Shown: positions 49,905 to 62,665 of the stretch, one piece after another
How the letters are laid out: each line of letters starts with the position of its first letter
Position numbering within the stretch: the stretch's first letter is position 1
Assembly: GCA_025642075.2 (NCBI GenBank)
Contig: JAODUO010000143.1
Coordinates: 457,501-521,500 of the forward strand
From: Ridgeia piscesae
Lineage: Eukaryota; Annelida; Polychaeta; Sabellida; Siboglinidae
Direction: 5' to 3'
Length of the DNA stretch: 64,000 nt
Notes under the pieces: model-generated
What the model was told of the DNA's origin: nothing
The model's input: only the letters and a program-made list of their open reading frames with translations
Databases searched by the model: none
Translations under genes and position numbers: made by a program

Positions 49905-50540
49905 TATGTCATGACAGCCAGGTGTAGGAGATGGCCAGTGATGGCCAGGGGTAAACAGGTGGCCCAATGGTAGCTACCTGATGGTAGCTAGATGTTGGGA
50001 TGGCTGAGTGACAAACCAGGTGTTGGGTGTGGCCCTGTGAGTCAGGTGTAAGAGATGTCCCATTGAGTGCCACATGTTGGAAGTGGCCCAGTGACAGATG
50101 TAGGTGGCCATGTGTAGGATGTGGCCCAGTGACAGCCAGGTGTAAGATGTGACCCAGCAAGTGACAGGTGTTTGAAGTGGCCCAATGACAGCCAGATGTA
50201 GGATGTGGCCCAGTGACACCCAATTAGCGGGAGTGGCCCAGTGACAGCCATGTGTAGGGTGTGGCCCAGTGACAGCCAGGTGTAGGATGTGGCCCAGTGA
50301 CAGCCAGGTGTAGGATGTGGCCCAGTGACAGCCAGGTGTAGGATGTGGCCCAGTGACACCCAGTTAGCTGGAGTGGCCCAGTGACAGCCATGTGTAGGAT
50401 GTGGCCCAGTGACAGCCAGGTGTAAGATGTGACCCAGCAAATGACAGGTGTTTGAAGTGGCCCAATGACAGCCAGATGTAGGATGTGGCCCAGTGACTGA
50501 CAGGTGTTTAAAGTGGCTCAGTGATAGCCAGGTGTATGTG
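49905..50540. repeat. 28-bp minisatellite
   Basis: About 22 copies of CAGTGACAGCCAGGTGTAGG plus ATGTGGCC, with related length variants, often with a higher-order block including TTAGCGGGAGTGG or TTAGCTGGAGTGG. Confidence 0.92.
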
Positions 50541-52880
50541 ATGGCTCAACTGGCAGCAAATTGTAAGACTGGGTTGTGCCTAGAATTCCTGCCCCTGTGC
50601 AAGGTGCATCCATTACTCCGTAGTGTTTCTTTCTGCTGTGCCCTGTGGCCAGTGTAGAGCTGTAGTCAGTGCCACAGGAGGACCAGTCAACCAATCAGTG
50701 GCCTGGCGCCTGTGTGTGAGTCAGTGTACAGCTGTTACAGCGTGGACCACTGCCACTCACAGACACTGCTCCACTGGTGACAAGCTGCATCTGTGCATGT
50801 GAATTAATTTTGTTTCCACGGCAACCGTGCTAATGTCGGCACCAGTGAGTCATTGTGTGACAAATAAAGCAGGTCTCTGACCATGTGACGGGAAACATAC
50901 GGATGGTTTCCAACGGTGAGTGTTTGTAGACTCGTGATTAGAGACTGCACTGAGACTGTCTACTACATACTGCCTGTAGCCTTACGAACACCAGGTATTC
51001 CTAGCTGGAGTAGAATCAGTAGATTCGTGAGGGTGATTATTTCAGTGTATCACAGGCGTAGTTTGCCACCAGAAGGAAAGACAAGGATCATTCCATGTGT
51101 ATCCAACCTGTTGTTACCAATGGGTGTTATTCTCAACTCTTCATCTTTGATGGAGTCAGTTTGGTGAGAGATTGGCATGATAAGCAATAATCCATTTTTT
51201 ATATTTCATTGTCGTCATCCTTCCCGTGGCCACCATCGTGTTGTTGATTATTCTGCTGATTATTCAGCTGCTCCAGTAGTTTTCAAGAAATGGACGTGTG
51301 AAATTTGGGGCTTTGATGTATTGTATGGTGAGTTGTTTAAATATTAAAATTACTCGTATGTCACCAGTTAATATCTCTTGATGTTGATCTAATCAACATA
51401 TGACAGTGAAATGTTGTTGTATTTATGTTGTTTACATAACAGTTATTAGAGTGGAAATACAGGCACAGTTCTGGATCACAGTACAAATCTAACATCATTG
51501 CACTGGTTGTTGAAAGGAATTGAACCAGTGCCGAATGAAGAGTATTAATTTGTTTGTACTTTGCAAACTCACTAAAACATATATCTCCGAACAACATTTT
51601 GATATACTTGACAGTTTTGTTTTTATAACTCCCTCCTAAATTGAAATTGGCACTTGTGTGTTACAGTTTTCTAAATGAGGCCAAAAAAATGCTTTACACA
51701 GTGGTATATTTAGCTACAATGGCCTGGGGACTGTTTGCACAGAATGGTTTGGTAGAGTAGAATTCCTCCCAGTATTTTCCTATCTCTGCTAGAATTTGTA
51801 ATCCAGTGTTTTCTCAGTGGCAGTTGTCGACAATTTTATTCCAGACCACCGTAACACATGAAAGAAAAACAAATACCACAGACTTGATTTCTTGTCAGCG
51901 TCTTCATTCCAGCCGTATAAATGTTTGTGATAAGTGAGACCACACTATCAGAGGGCACATTGTATGTGGATGTTGTGTATGACCCCAAGGCCGAGCTCTC
52001 TGACGTAAACGCAGCCCTGTCACAACGGGAAGTGTTTCCACAGCATCGTACTCTCAAGATATTCCGGGGTCAAATCCAGTGCTGCCATTTTGAACCTTGA
52101 GCAAACTTATTTGCCTCACATTGTTCCAGTTCACTCAGCTGCATATATGAATGCCTGGCTACAGAGAGTGGTGGATGTTTGTGAACAACTAGTCTGTACA
52201 TAATAATTATAGCATACCACATTCCTTCCTAGAGAAGTGGAGATGGTGGTTGAAAAATGAGCTCTGTCATGCATGTACATGTATACTGGGGAGTGAAATG
52301 TAAACTGCTTTGAGCAGTCCCAGGGAGTTTTACTTTGTTGTTACCAACATTAGATGCGTCTATGATTGTGACTGCCTTAAATCTATGTTAAATGGTTTGC
52401 TGAAAGGTCTTCCTCAATTCCTTTGTTGATTCATCTTGGTCTGAAGTCTTTGCATATTTATTTTGGTACAATCAAGTCAGTTCAGTTCTTTCAATGATTC
52501 TAGAAAACATTCTCCTTGATCATAAAACTATATACTGTATATATACCCTGTGTGTTATATCAATTATTCCTGCGCAGAAACATGTAAACATAGCAACTTT
52601 TTGTTTAAGTTTGGCTAGATGTGTTCCATGATAATTATGAGAACAAGCTCAACAGTTATGGTTATTTTAAATGCATAGCTATTAATAAAAATAGGATAAC
52701 TTCTATTGTACCTAAATCATTGGAAACCGAGCTCAGAGTTGCATCAATTCAAAAGGGTTAATCAATCCCAGAGTCAATAACCAATTCCAGTTGTCAACAG
52801 ATTGATTGATACGTCAGGTAGCTAGGGTGGATAGGCAAGGTTGTAAACATATGTTTTTAAATGACTGTGGAATTTAGCAA
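50541..52880. other. Non-coding; SINE-like fragment near 52.1 kb
   Basis: No gene seen. CCAGTTCACTCAGCTGCATA, GCCTGGCTACAGAGAGTGGT and TGGATGTTTGTG near 52124-52185 resemble the SINE body in the opposite orientation. Confidence 0.45.
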
Positions 52881-52889
52881 CATTTTCAA

Positions 52890-53375
52890 CTGAACTAACA
52901 CTAGAAGGCAGCACATTCCAGAGAGTAGAGGCAGCTACAGAATAAGCTCAACTAACACTAGAAGGCAGCACATTCCAGAAGGGCAGCACAATGTCCAACA
53001 TAGAGGCAGATAGAGGGCAGCTACACAATAAGCTCAACTAACACTAGAAGGCAGCACATTCCAGAGAGTAGAGGCAGCTACACAATAAGCTCAACTAACA
53101 CTAGAAGGCAGCACATTCCAGAGAGTAGAGGCAGCTACACAATAAGCTCAACTAACACTAGAAGGCAGCACATTCCAGAGAGTAGAGGCAGCTACAGAAT
53201 AAGCTCAACTAACACTAGAAGGCAGCACATTCCAGAGAGTAGAGGCAGCTACACAATAAGCTCAACTAACACTAGAAGGCAGCACATTCCAGAGAGTAGA
53301 GGCAGCTACAGAATAAGCTCAACTAACACTAGAAGGCAGCACATTCCAGAGAGTAGAGGCAGCTACACGATAAGC
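52890..53375. repeat. 57-bp minisatellite inside a dispersed element
   Basis: About eight copies of CTCAACTAACACTAGAAGGC, AGCACATTCCAGAGAGTAGA, GGCAGCTACA-AATAAG. The unit is a block of the larger element also present at 40.6-41.1 kb. One copy near 52980 has an extra duplication. Confidence 0.92.
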
Positions 53376-54404
53376 TCTAGTCCCAATATTGGTATTGATT
53401 TTAGGGACTAAAAGTAAATCAGAACTAGACGATCGAAGCTGGATACGTTTTCTAAGTACAGGAGTGTGCAGTGAATGTAAATATGATGGTTATTTACTGG
53501 AAAGTGCCTGGTAAGTAACAGTAAAGATGATATGATATCGGACACATAGCCAATGCAGGGACTTTAGAAATGGCATAGAACAAGTAAAATGTGGAGATCC
53601 AGCCACAATCCTTGCTGAACAATTTTGAATCTGTGATTTTATTATATCCTTAAAAGCAATAATTTGAAAAAGGTAATTACAATAGTATAGTCAACTAGTG
53701 ACTAGTGCAGTTGCAATAGTTTTTGCAACAGAGAGAGGCAAGTACTCACGAATATGATAATAATAACACATTCAACAAACCTGACAACTGTGTTCTCTAA
53801 AATTAAAGTTATCGTCAAAATTACTCCTAAATTCCTAGTAGAAACTGCAGGTAAAACATACTGACTATTATGTATTATAAATATTTGACTCAAATTATAT
53901 CCTGCGTATAACATAGATAATAATTAGTACTTTCTGCAAGACTCACAAGTTTATACAATTAAATATTATCATAAAGTCACTTGTATCTGTTAATGTTTCA
54001 CTGTAATAAAATTAGACATGCATATATTAAATGTCCATGATGAAAACCTGTTTACAATAGACACTGAAATTACAGAATAAGTAACATGTAATATCCACTA
54101 CATGACAGTCACGAAGTTCTGTTCTGAAATAGGCTGCCTAGTTCAATGAGACCTGATAAGATCATAACATTGTGAACACAGTATATACAGACAAGTGAGT
54201 TAATAGAACCCTGCCGAGTGCTGGAAACAACTAGACAACTGTGTATCTGTTACACCCTAATTGTATTGTTGGTCTCATGTACATTGGCAAGGACTCCCGC
54301 GAGTCTCCTGGCTTGGAATTCAATGAAGTCCTCAATGCAATGGTCTGTATGTTTCAGTTTGGGACATGAACTAGCCCAACTACGAGACTGACAACTAGAC
54401 TGCT

Positions 54405-54459
54405 ATGATGGAGACACGTCTAGTCCGGATACTTACCCTGATCATGGTCTTAACAACAG
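54405..54459 (+). CDS. Membrane-protein exon 1 (signal peptide)
   Basis: Codes MMETRLVRILTLIMVLTT plus one base of the next codon; GTGAGT donor follows. (CT)n and (CA)n microsatellites fill much of the 465-base intron. Confidence 0.82.
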
Positions 54460-54500
54460 GTGAGTCTCTCTTCCCCCCTCTCTCTCCCTCTCCCTCTCCG

Positions 54501-54557
<57 letters not shown>

Positions 54558-54681
54558 CTCTCCCTCTCCCTCTCCCTCTCCCTCTCCCCCCTCTGTCATT
54601 CCTTGTCCCCCTCCCTCTCCCCCTCCTCATCTCCCTCCAAAGGTGACCTCTAAATATTTACAACATACTCATGCCTGCCAC

Positions 54682-54745
<64 letters not shown>

Positions 54746-57014
54746 ATAAAACACTATACAGTACATACTACATAAACAGTACACACCATATACATACAGC
54801 ATACATAACTCATAAGAATTAACCTTTACCTTACATTACACTTACCGTTACTTGTCTTCAATGTACACCAGTAACACCACACACGGATTGAGCACTTACT
54901 ACAAATTAACCGTGCCTGTTGCAGAGCATTGGTGTAGAGCCAGTGAGAGTCCCGACCCACCACAAGACCCACCACAACCACAGGGAAACAACTCACAGAC
55001 TGACACTTCACTGTCACCTAGTGTCTCTGTCACACAGACAGTGACACAGGCAGTGACACAGCCACTGACAGTGGTGACACCGCCAGTGACACAGGCAGCA
55101 ACACAAGAAGTCAAGGACAGTGTGTCACATGCACCCACATCAGTGGAACCTGCTGGCACTGTAAGTCGACATTCCAGTGACGTAGACACTGACACAAAAA
55201 GATCAACACCATCTGGCACAACACTGGTTACCATGACAACAACTGACGTGACAACACCAGTATTGGTCACTGTAAAAACCAGTGACATTGTGACATCATC
55301 AGTGCTACCGTCATCAATGTCAATGTTGTCACCTGCACTGTCTGTTTCAGTCAATATCAGTGTCACCAGAACTTATGATGTCACTAGTACAAATACAGTT
55401 TCACCAGCTGTAACAGATGCTACACAAAATGTGTCATCATCCAGAGTGTCACCAGAGTTGTCATCATCCACTGTGTTGCCCAAGGTGTCATCATCCAGTG
55501 TGTCACCAAATATGTCATCATCCAGTGTGGCACCAGAGTTGTCATCATCCACTGTGTTGCCCAAGGTGTCATCATCCAGTGTGTCACCAAATATGTCATC
55601 ATCCAGTGTGTCACCAACGAGAGTGTCACCAGATGTGTCATCATCCAGTGTGACACCAAATATGTCATCATCCAGTGTGTCACCAAAAGTGTCACCAAGT
55701 ACATCTCTAGTGTCACTACCATCAGATGTGTCTCTAGTACAGGCTATAGTCACATCTATATTGCCGAATATGTCAACAGTGTTGATATCCAGCTCAGTAG
55801 AAGTGTCAACACAACCCAGTGACACTTTAAACACATCAACAGTTCCTGACATAGACGGTTCAGTGACAACAGTAGAAAGCATGTCACCGACAGTGACACC
55901 GCCTATATCGACACCAACTGTGACACTGGATAACATGACAAGTGTCATCAATGTGTCAACATCTGGGACTACCGATACAATGAGCACTGTGGTTGACACG
56001 TCAACATTGTTGACACGACCCACAGAGCCAGGTGTTGAAACAACGACAACAGCAGTGACACCTACTGACAGAGTGTATAAGCTGACTTTCGATGGAAACT
56101 GTTCCCTACTTGACCTGCCAGGCTTTAGAGAACAGTTTGTGAAAGTCTTGAGCAGCCTGATCAAGATTAAGTTCAAGATAACAGACAACAGCCTGAAGAT
56201 CGCCAAGAATATCAAGTGTGGCTCTCTAACAGTGGAGGTGCAGATATTTAACCTCACCGACCCCTCTCTGGACAACAAGATGGAGACCTTGTCAAGTATC
56301 AATGTGACGGCAGCAAATGTCACTTTCTACATCACTCTCCTTAAAGTTGCTCTAGTCCCTGCAACCGAGGCAATGTCACCGACAACTGAGGCAGTGACAC
56401 CGACAACTGAGCGCCCCTTCCTGTACCAGTTTGACAAACTCCTCGTCATTGTCTTCTCCATCGTTGGAGGCACACTGCTGGTTCTTGCCATTGTCGTCGC
56501 TTTCTACTCGTGTCGCACTCGCCGACACAAGTCCTTCGACCTCGGCGACACCCCCACTGCAAACGTACGCCTCGAAGACTTCACCCTCACCAAGATGACG
56601 CGGTCACACCCTATGTATAGCGACCAGGGCGTCATTGTGTCGCTGGAGCCTCACGACACAAACAGTGACACGAAGGCTGTGTCACCTGGGAGTGTCTACC
56701 AGGGGCAGCAGGGGTACTTCCCGAAGACAACGGGGCCCTTGTCCACCTTTCAGCCACAGAGGCTGGTGGCTGTGGAAAATGGGGGCGACAGAATGGACGG
56801 CGGTCAGGATGACAGACATGGTGACCGAGCTGTGACAGGGAGACATGGCTCTGACGAGAACCTCACGGACACTTTCCAGGCCGTGTCACCATCTCGCACT
56901 GGCTTTGACAACCCATCGTTCTCAAGCGAGGACATTCTCGACTCGGGGACAGATGACAATGTGGAAGACCTGCAGCAACCAAGTGAACTCACGGAGGGGG
57001 CCACTCCCTTCTGA
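54405..57014 (+). CDS. Mucin-like single-pass type I membrane protein (2 exons, 714 aa)
   Basis: Exon 1 is 54405-54459 (ATG ATG, an in-frame TAG just upstream at 54396, donor ACAG followed by GTGAGT); exon 2 is 54925-57014 (acceptor TGTTGCAG). Phases agree and give 715 codons with stop. Residues 1-18 (METRLVRILTLIMVLTT) form a signal peptide. About residues 30-405 are Ser/Thr/Val-rich and O-glycosylation-prone, with a 9-residue repeat (SSSSVSPNM, SSSSVAPEL, SSSTVLPKV). A folded membrane-proximal module of roughly 120 residues follows (VYKLTFDGNCSLLDLPGFRE, IKCGSLTVEVQIFNLT) with several N-glycosylation sites. Its size and position recall SEA-type domains, but I see no clear cleavage motif. 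One membrane segment (VIVFSIVGGTLLVLAIVVAF), a basic stop-transfer CRTRRHK, then a cytoplasmic tail of about 170 residues containing MYSDQG and FDNPSF, possible phosphotyrosine and NPxF sorting motifs. No named family recognised. Confidence 0.85.
54473..54640. repeat. (CT)n-rich tract in the membrane-protein intron
   Basis: CT and CCCTCT runs. Confidence 0.93.
54682..54742. repeat. (CA)n microsatellite
   Basis: About 30 CA units in the same intron. Confidence 0.97.
54925..57014 (+). CDS. Membrane-protein exon 2 (ectodomain, membrane segment, tail)
   Basis: Acceptor CTGTTGCAG, then EHWCRASESPD in frame with exon 1. The open frame extends upstream of the acceptor to an ATG at 54852, but that start lacks a signal peptide, whereas the spliced form supplies one. 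Stop TGA at 57012-57014. Confidence 0.88.
55430..55710 (+). repeat. 27-bp coding repeat in the mucin-like ectodomain
   Basis: About ten copies of a 27-base unit (TCATCATCCAGTGTGTCACC core) coding SSSSVSP plus two residues. The unit is a multiple of three, so copy-number change keeps the frame, as in typical mucin repeats. Confidence 0.85.
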
Positions 57015-57340
57015 ATCACTGCTATACAGGGGGTCACTCCCTTCAAATCGAAGGAGTCACTCCCTTCTGAGGGATCGCTTTTATAAGCAGGGCACTCCAT
57101 TCTAACAGAGGGGGCACACCCCTTCTTACCAAGGGGTCAGTTCTTTCTAAGCAAGGTCACTTCCTTCTAACCAAGAGATCACTCTTTCTAACTAACCAAG
57201 GGGTCACTCCTTCCTACAGATGGGGTCACTCCCTTCTATCTATGGAGGATCATTCCCTTCTAACTGAGGGGTCATTTCCTTTTCCCATGTAACTAAGGAG
57301 GTCTCTCTTTTCTAACCGAGGTTATTGCCCCTTCTAACAG
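57015..57340 (+). repeat. Degenerate 20-26-bp repeat directly behind the membrane-protein stop
   Basis: Ten or more copies of GGGGTCACTCCCTTCTAAC-like units. The first copies overlap the last codons (GGGGGCCACTCCCTTCTGA), so the repeat begins in the coding end itself. Confidence 0.8.
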
Positions 57341-57439
57341 AACGGGTCAGCCTTCTGTCTGAGTATTATCACTACATATAAAACCTGTCGGCTACACCCA
57401 GACCACAAAGGTGCATGAAAAACCTGTTCACATAGGTCA

Positions 57440-57665
57440 GGCTAGAGTTTTACGCATCAAGACCTGTCAACTGAGGTCAGTCTGGAAGTATGTGCATCAA
57501 AACCTCTCAATTAAGGTCAGACTGGAATCAAAACATGTCAACTTACATCAGAGTTGAATTATATGCATCAAAATGTACCTGGATGTATATGTATCAAAAC
57601 ATGTCAACTTACATCAGAGTTGAATTATATGCATCAAAACCTATCGACTAAGGTCAGGCTGTAAT
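57440..57665. repeat. Degenerate repeat (CATCAAAACATGTCAACTTA)
   Basis: Five to six irregular copies, e.g. ACATCAGAGTTGAATTATAT repeated near 57545 and 57610. Confidence 0.7.
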
Positions 57666-58019
57666 AGTCTAGTACAAGTCAGATATGACCTTCCTATGCC
57701 CCGGTGTTATGGAATATGTGTGCCAATGTAATGAATATTTATAGCTGGAAACAGAAGTGACAGTGCTTTTAGATTTTTGCAGCTGACACAGACAGTCCAA
57801 CAGTGGTATTTATTAATTTGATATTTACTTGAGACCAACTTTTACTGCCATTGTTTTTGCATTCCATCAATGAAATAGGTGATAAGCTTTTGTATACACA
57901 TCTAGTGGACTTAGATCTGTAGCAATACTTCACAGTAGCAGGGATGTAGGTCTCACTTTTACATAATGTTGTACAATGTAGTTGAAGTGAACATTGTGTA
58001 AGAGTTGGTTGCACTTGTT

Positions 58020-58345
58020 ACGTACACATGAGTGGTAGCTGGCTTCAGTGTGATACACCTTAATTACTGTATATGTCACAGATAGCTGGCTTTGGGCTGA
58101 CACCTCCATATTACAACCACTACTGTAGTGGTCATAACACGGAGCTGATATGACTACTGTATGTGTCAGTGATAGTTGGCTTCAGTATGATACACCTCCA
58201 TGATATGACCACTACTGTATGTGTCAGTGATAGTTGGCTACAGTATAATACACCTCCATGATATGACCACTACTGTATGTGTCAGTGATTGTTGGCTTCA
58301 GTGTTATACACCTCCATATTACGACCACTAATGTGTGTGTGTGTG
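58020..58345. repeat. 57-58-bp tandem repeat
   Basis: Five copies of ACTACTGTATGTGTCAGTGA, TAGTTGGCTTCAGTAT, GATACACCTCCATGATATGA. Confidence 0.85.
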
Positions 58346-61300
58346 TCAGGGAGGGTTAGCGAGCATCAGTAACTATTACAAAAATTATATTTTGTCAAAC
58401 ATTAATTATTTGACTACATAATTGTTATTTGTTATTATTGTTTACAGATTCTGGAGTCCCATAATTGCAGGAGTGGATGTTCTGTTTGTAGCTGATGCTT
58501 GTGTTAATATTATTTATATTTTCTATGAAATTACAAATTTGTCAGCATGTTTGATATAGATATATGTTGTGACACTGGGTTAGCGTGACATTACAGTAGC
58601 TATCCAGTTGTCACATTGTCATTGTTTGTGTATGGCAATGTCAAGATTTAACCCGTCCAATTGATAGAAATTAAGGAAGAGGCATCACACCCCGTCTTAG
58701 GAATGTGGCCGAGCTACTGATGAAACTTTCATGTTTACCAGTAATTAAGTTTTTTTCATATATTATAAGTTTGTTAACTCAAAGTTGTGAACACCCAAGG
58801 TTAACCTACAATGACTCATGTGGTGTAGTTAAGATTGTTTTTAGAACAATAAGGACATTGCAGATATATGTTGTATGATTTCAGTTGTGATATGCAAGTA
58901 CTGCATATAGTGGTGCTTGTCTAGAATAATTTATAGATACTGCGTAATTGATCAGGTATCAGTGAGGAGGCCTGTTTTATATATAGATGCTACATAATTG
59001 ATCAAGTCTGTGGATCAGTTTATTTTAAATGTCATACATCCCACCACATATGTTATTGGACTCGGTAATGACAGGGTTGTGTTTAGAAAGTGTGACAGTA
59101 ATGCATTAGTACAGTACGCAGTAGATGTACTTGCAAGTAGGATGTATTTCGTTGCTGGGACTGCTTAATCAATGAAGTAATGATTTCATAATTTGAATGT
59201 TACATCCGTTATTATTGATAGTTAAGAAAATGTCCTGCGATATTGCAGCGATTTTAAGCCGTGGCTGCTATACAACTGGTATAATTGTTTTAATGAATAC
59301 ATGTGATGTTTTAAGACTTATCATTGGATTTACATACCATAGTTCATGGCTTGCTGGAAACTTTGTTTTATGGTAATAAAAGATACTTTGTATAATACTT
59401 GTGTAATTTGAAGAACTTTCAGTGGCACAGTTAATTAGGGTCCATGTTGTTAAATTGTACACGAACAAAGAGAACAGCTCACAGAACACTTTGGAGCATA
59501 ATTGTCGATGACGATGCTCCAAAGTAAGTTAAATCATACTACAATCAACCATTCTAGGAACCATGAACAATATATTCAATAATATAGTCCAATATTTTAA
59601 AGCAGATTGGGTACTAGGCAGTGATTCGGCTTGTTGACACCTCTGTTGTATTACTGCCTGCATTCATTTGTAAATAGTGACGGGTGTCATACATAGCAGC
59701 ATTTTATGAGATCGAAAAATTGGAATTTGACTAACTCGACCAGCCTGTCAGTGAGATGATGATAACAACAGGCAATAAGTTTTCGAATTTTCCTGCGTCT
59801 GTTTTTCTTATAATCCAATAAAACGCAAAAATGGTGGCCAATGGGAAAGTTAACTGTGTCATGAGCCCTTAACAGACGTTAGCCAGTCTATTCTTTAGCT
59901 CCTGTTGGAATATCTCATGCCTCAAGTATAAACTTGGTAAGTTATCCATTTAATCTACCCTGTCCACATTTCCATACTTTTGGAGACTGCCAATAATAGT
60001 ACTGATAATTATTATACAATTTTGTTAAAACAATCATATTTTATTGTCCAATATAAATGCAACATATACACAACTAAACATCAGAAAACAGACCTTGATA
60101 AAGTATACATATAATTTACATATGTGCGTGAATACTAACTACTACATTTATTTATTTATATTACCAGTGAGAAATACAGCTAGTTGTTAGTTAACCAGGG
60201 GTCAACTTCCAGGGATGCATTAATTAGGAAGTTTGTCAAAAGTGAAAGCATCCTGTTGAAAATGAAAGCTGCGCTACGACTTCTTGGTATAGTGAAACTG
60301 CAAATAAACAACATTTACACAACATGTACATATTATGATATTTCATAAACAATTCGCTTTAGCACAGATTCTGTGTCATTTACAGCAAGCCAATAAGAAA
60401 GCACCCTAAAAATAAAAATGAGTCACCCATGTATAGACACCTACACATTTTCACAAACGAAATGCACAAATATACATAGGTTAATTACATACTAAATTAT
60501 TCCTGTGTGACATGTCACTGTTAATATATTATAAGTTCTGGGTTAACATATGTGTAGAAGTTTAGTATAGTTTGACACAGTATGTTATTACACTATTACG
60601 TACCATTTTATGACTTTTATTTGGATTTAACTGCACTAGTTACAATGCCAATACCCAAACTGTAGTAGTGACATAGCAAGTTTATAAAAGATTCGTTTTA
60701 ATAGTTTTGACATCTGTCGAATCCAAATAATACAGGTTGGTGTAGTTTTCATACATCTGGTGAAAGCTTCTGTCTGTGGAAGCTGTACCAGTGTTTTAAA
60801 TTCCAACACCCATTGTTAGTCATAGTTATTGATGTATGGATTTACAGTGAGCAACAAGATTAATACCTTCAATTAGAGTGCATACTTTTTCCTTAACCCT
60901 TTAGATCCAGCTGTTGTTTAACCCCCCAATCATCCATAGCCCAGCTGTGGCCTCATAGATGTGGTGACATCTACTGTATAATTGTGTACTACATCATTTT
61001 TGTGTCCTGTGCACAAGTGGTATTTGTTGTACCTTTATATTACCCCAGATTAAAATCATATATTATACAGTGTGCACAAAAGCTGTGGGGAATCTGCGGG
61101 TGTTGCATTAAAACATTGTAGCATCTACGGGGTCAAACCATCAAAATAAAATATTGTTACTGATATATCGGGTAACTTGTAAGGGTATCCACTCATGTTT
61201 GCATTTCTGCCAATTTTGTACCAGATATAATACAAATAACAGCATATCCAACAATTTCACTAAAATAAAAAAATCTACATAAGCCGAAATGGTGACATTA

Positions 61301-62665
61301 CATGTTCTATTTCTATTAAGGAATACAAATCGAGAACAAAGTTTTGACATTGTATTGGTACATAAAATGAAATATTTCATTCAAATAACAGTCACCACAA
61401 TGACCAGTTTGATGTATTGAACACCAACAATTCACAACAATTTTCTACTTGTTTCTGATGTGCGTAAACATATGGTTTGTTGTCATTATTATACTTAGCA
61501 GTATTTCCCCTGGTAAAATGATGGGCGAGGTGATAGGGTGAGCTGACCAAGTACTGAAGGCACGGTGCGATGCTGTGGGGTCTGAGGGCATGCTAGTTGT
61601 TATTAAACTAGCTTTAAAATGATGCACTATGAAGTGTGCTTTAACCTATTCCATGGCATATACTGTAGTGGGGAAAGAAATAATCTGTAAACGTGTCTGT
61701 AGCGTTATTTCTAAATAGTCAGGAGGGGCCAAGAAAGTGGAAGAACGGGTAGATATGATGTGGCAATTTTGGCATATTTTAGGCGAGGTGGCCCACCTCG
61801 CTCATCACAAAACAGGGGAAACACTGATTCAGGCAGGTAATTATGATTGATAGATTGACAGTAGTATATAGTGTCCAAATAAATAGCTTCCATGCTACTA
61901 ACATGCACATAAACACTGAAAGAGTTGATGTTAATCAACACTTTGACAGATAATGTTAACACAGTTTCACTGGTTAACTGAAAAACCTAGCAGAATTCTC
62001 CAAATAAAATAAATATGTAGTGCTCATGATCATTGCCAAAGCCCAATAATGTGACCAGAAATCATATAACACAGGCACTCTACAGACAAACAATTTACCA
62101 AAACAGTATCTTGTTTGGATATTATTTTTAACCGAATGGTGTCATAAATAGCAATGACATCCTATAAAACAATCATTAAGTCTGCCAAAAGTTATTGTAC
62201 ACACCTATTGTTATTTGCCAATAAAATGTAGCCAACCAGCACAAACTGTGTCAGTATGTCAAGTTTGTGTTGACTAAATGTAAGGTTGCGTTAAGTTCAC
62301 AAGTCCAAAAATACACTAAGTCCAAAAATAAATTAAGCTGGGGATTTGTTCGTCTCCACACAGCGACTAAACTGCAACAATACGGACGCCACCTAGCGAG
62401 TGAAAAACGTCAGCACAAATTGAAGTTAGAAGTAATATATTGCCATAAAAACTACTTGTTACATAGTAAGGAACTAAGGACAGACCGAATTAATGCTAAA
62501 TTCATGGCAGGTTTTACATTTTGGATATTATCCTAATCTATGATACATGTGACAAAGTAATGACACAATTGGTGAACATATGACAATGACACACTCCTTA
62601 AATGACAAAGCATCGATGACTGCCACACCAGTTCTGTTGGGGCGGGGGCTCCCCCAAACACTCTT
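58346..62665. other. Non-coding between the membrane-protein and zinc-finger genes
   Basis: No supported gene in either strand; AT-rich, short frames only. The part nearest 62.6 kb is presumably the 3' UTR of the zinc-finger gene. A small TGCTCCAAAGTA inverted pair lies near 59490-59525. Confidence 0.5.
59375..59380 (+). terminator. Candidate poly(A) signal (AATAAA)
   Basis: Plus-strand AATAAA downstream of the membrane-protein gene. At more than 2.3 kb past the stop it would imply a long 3' UTR, so it is weak. Confidence 0.2.
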
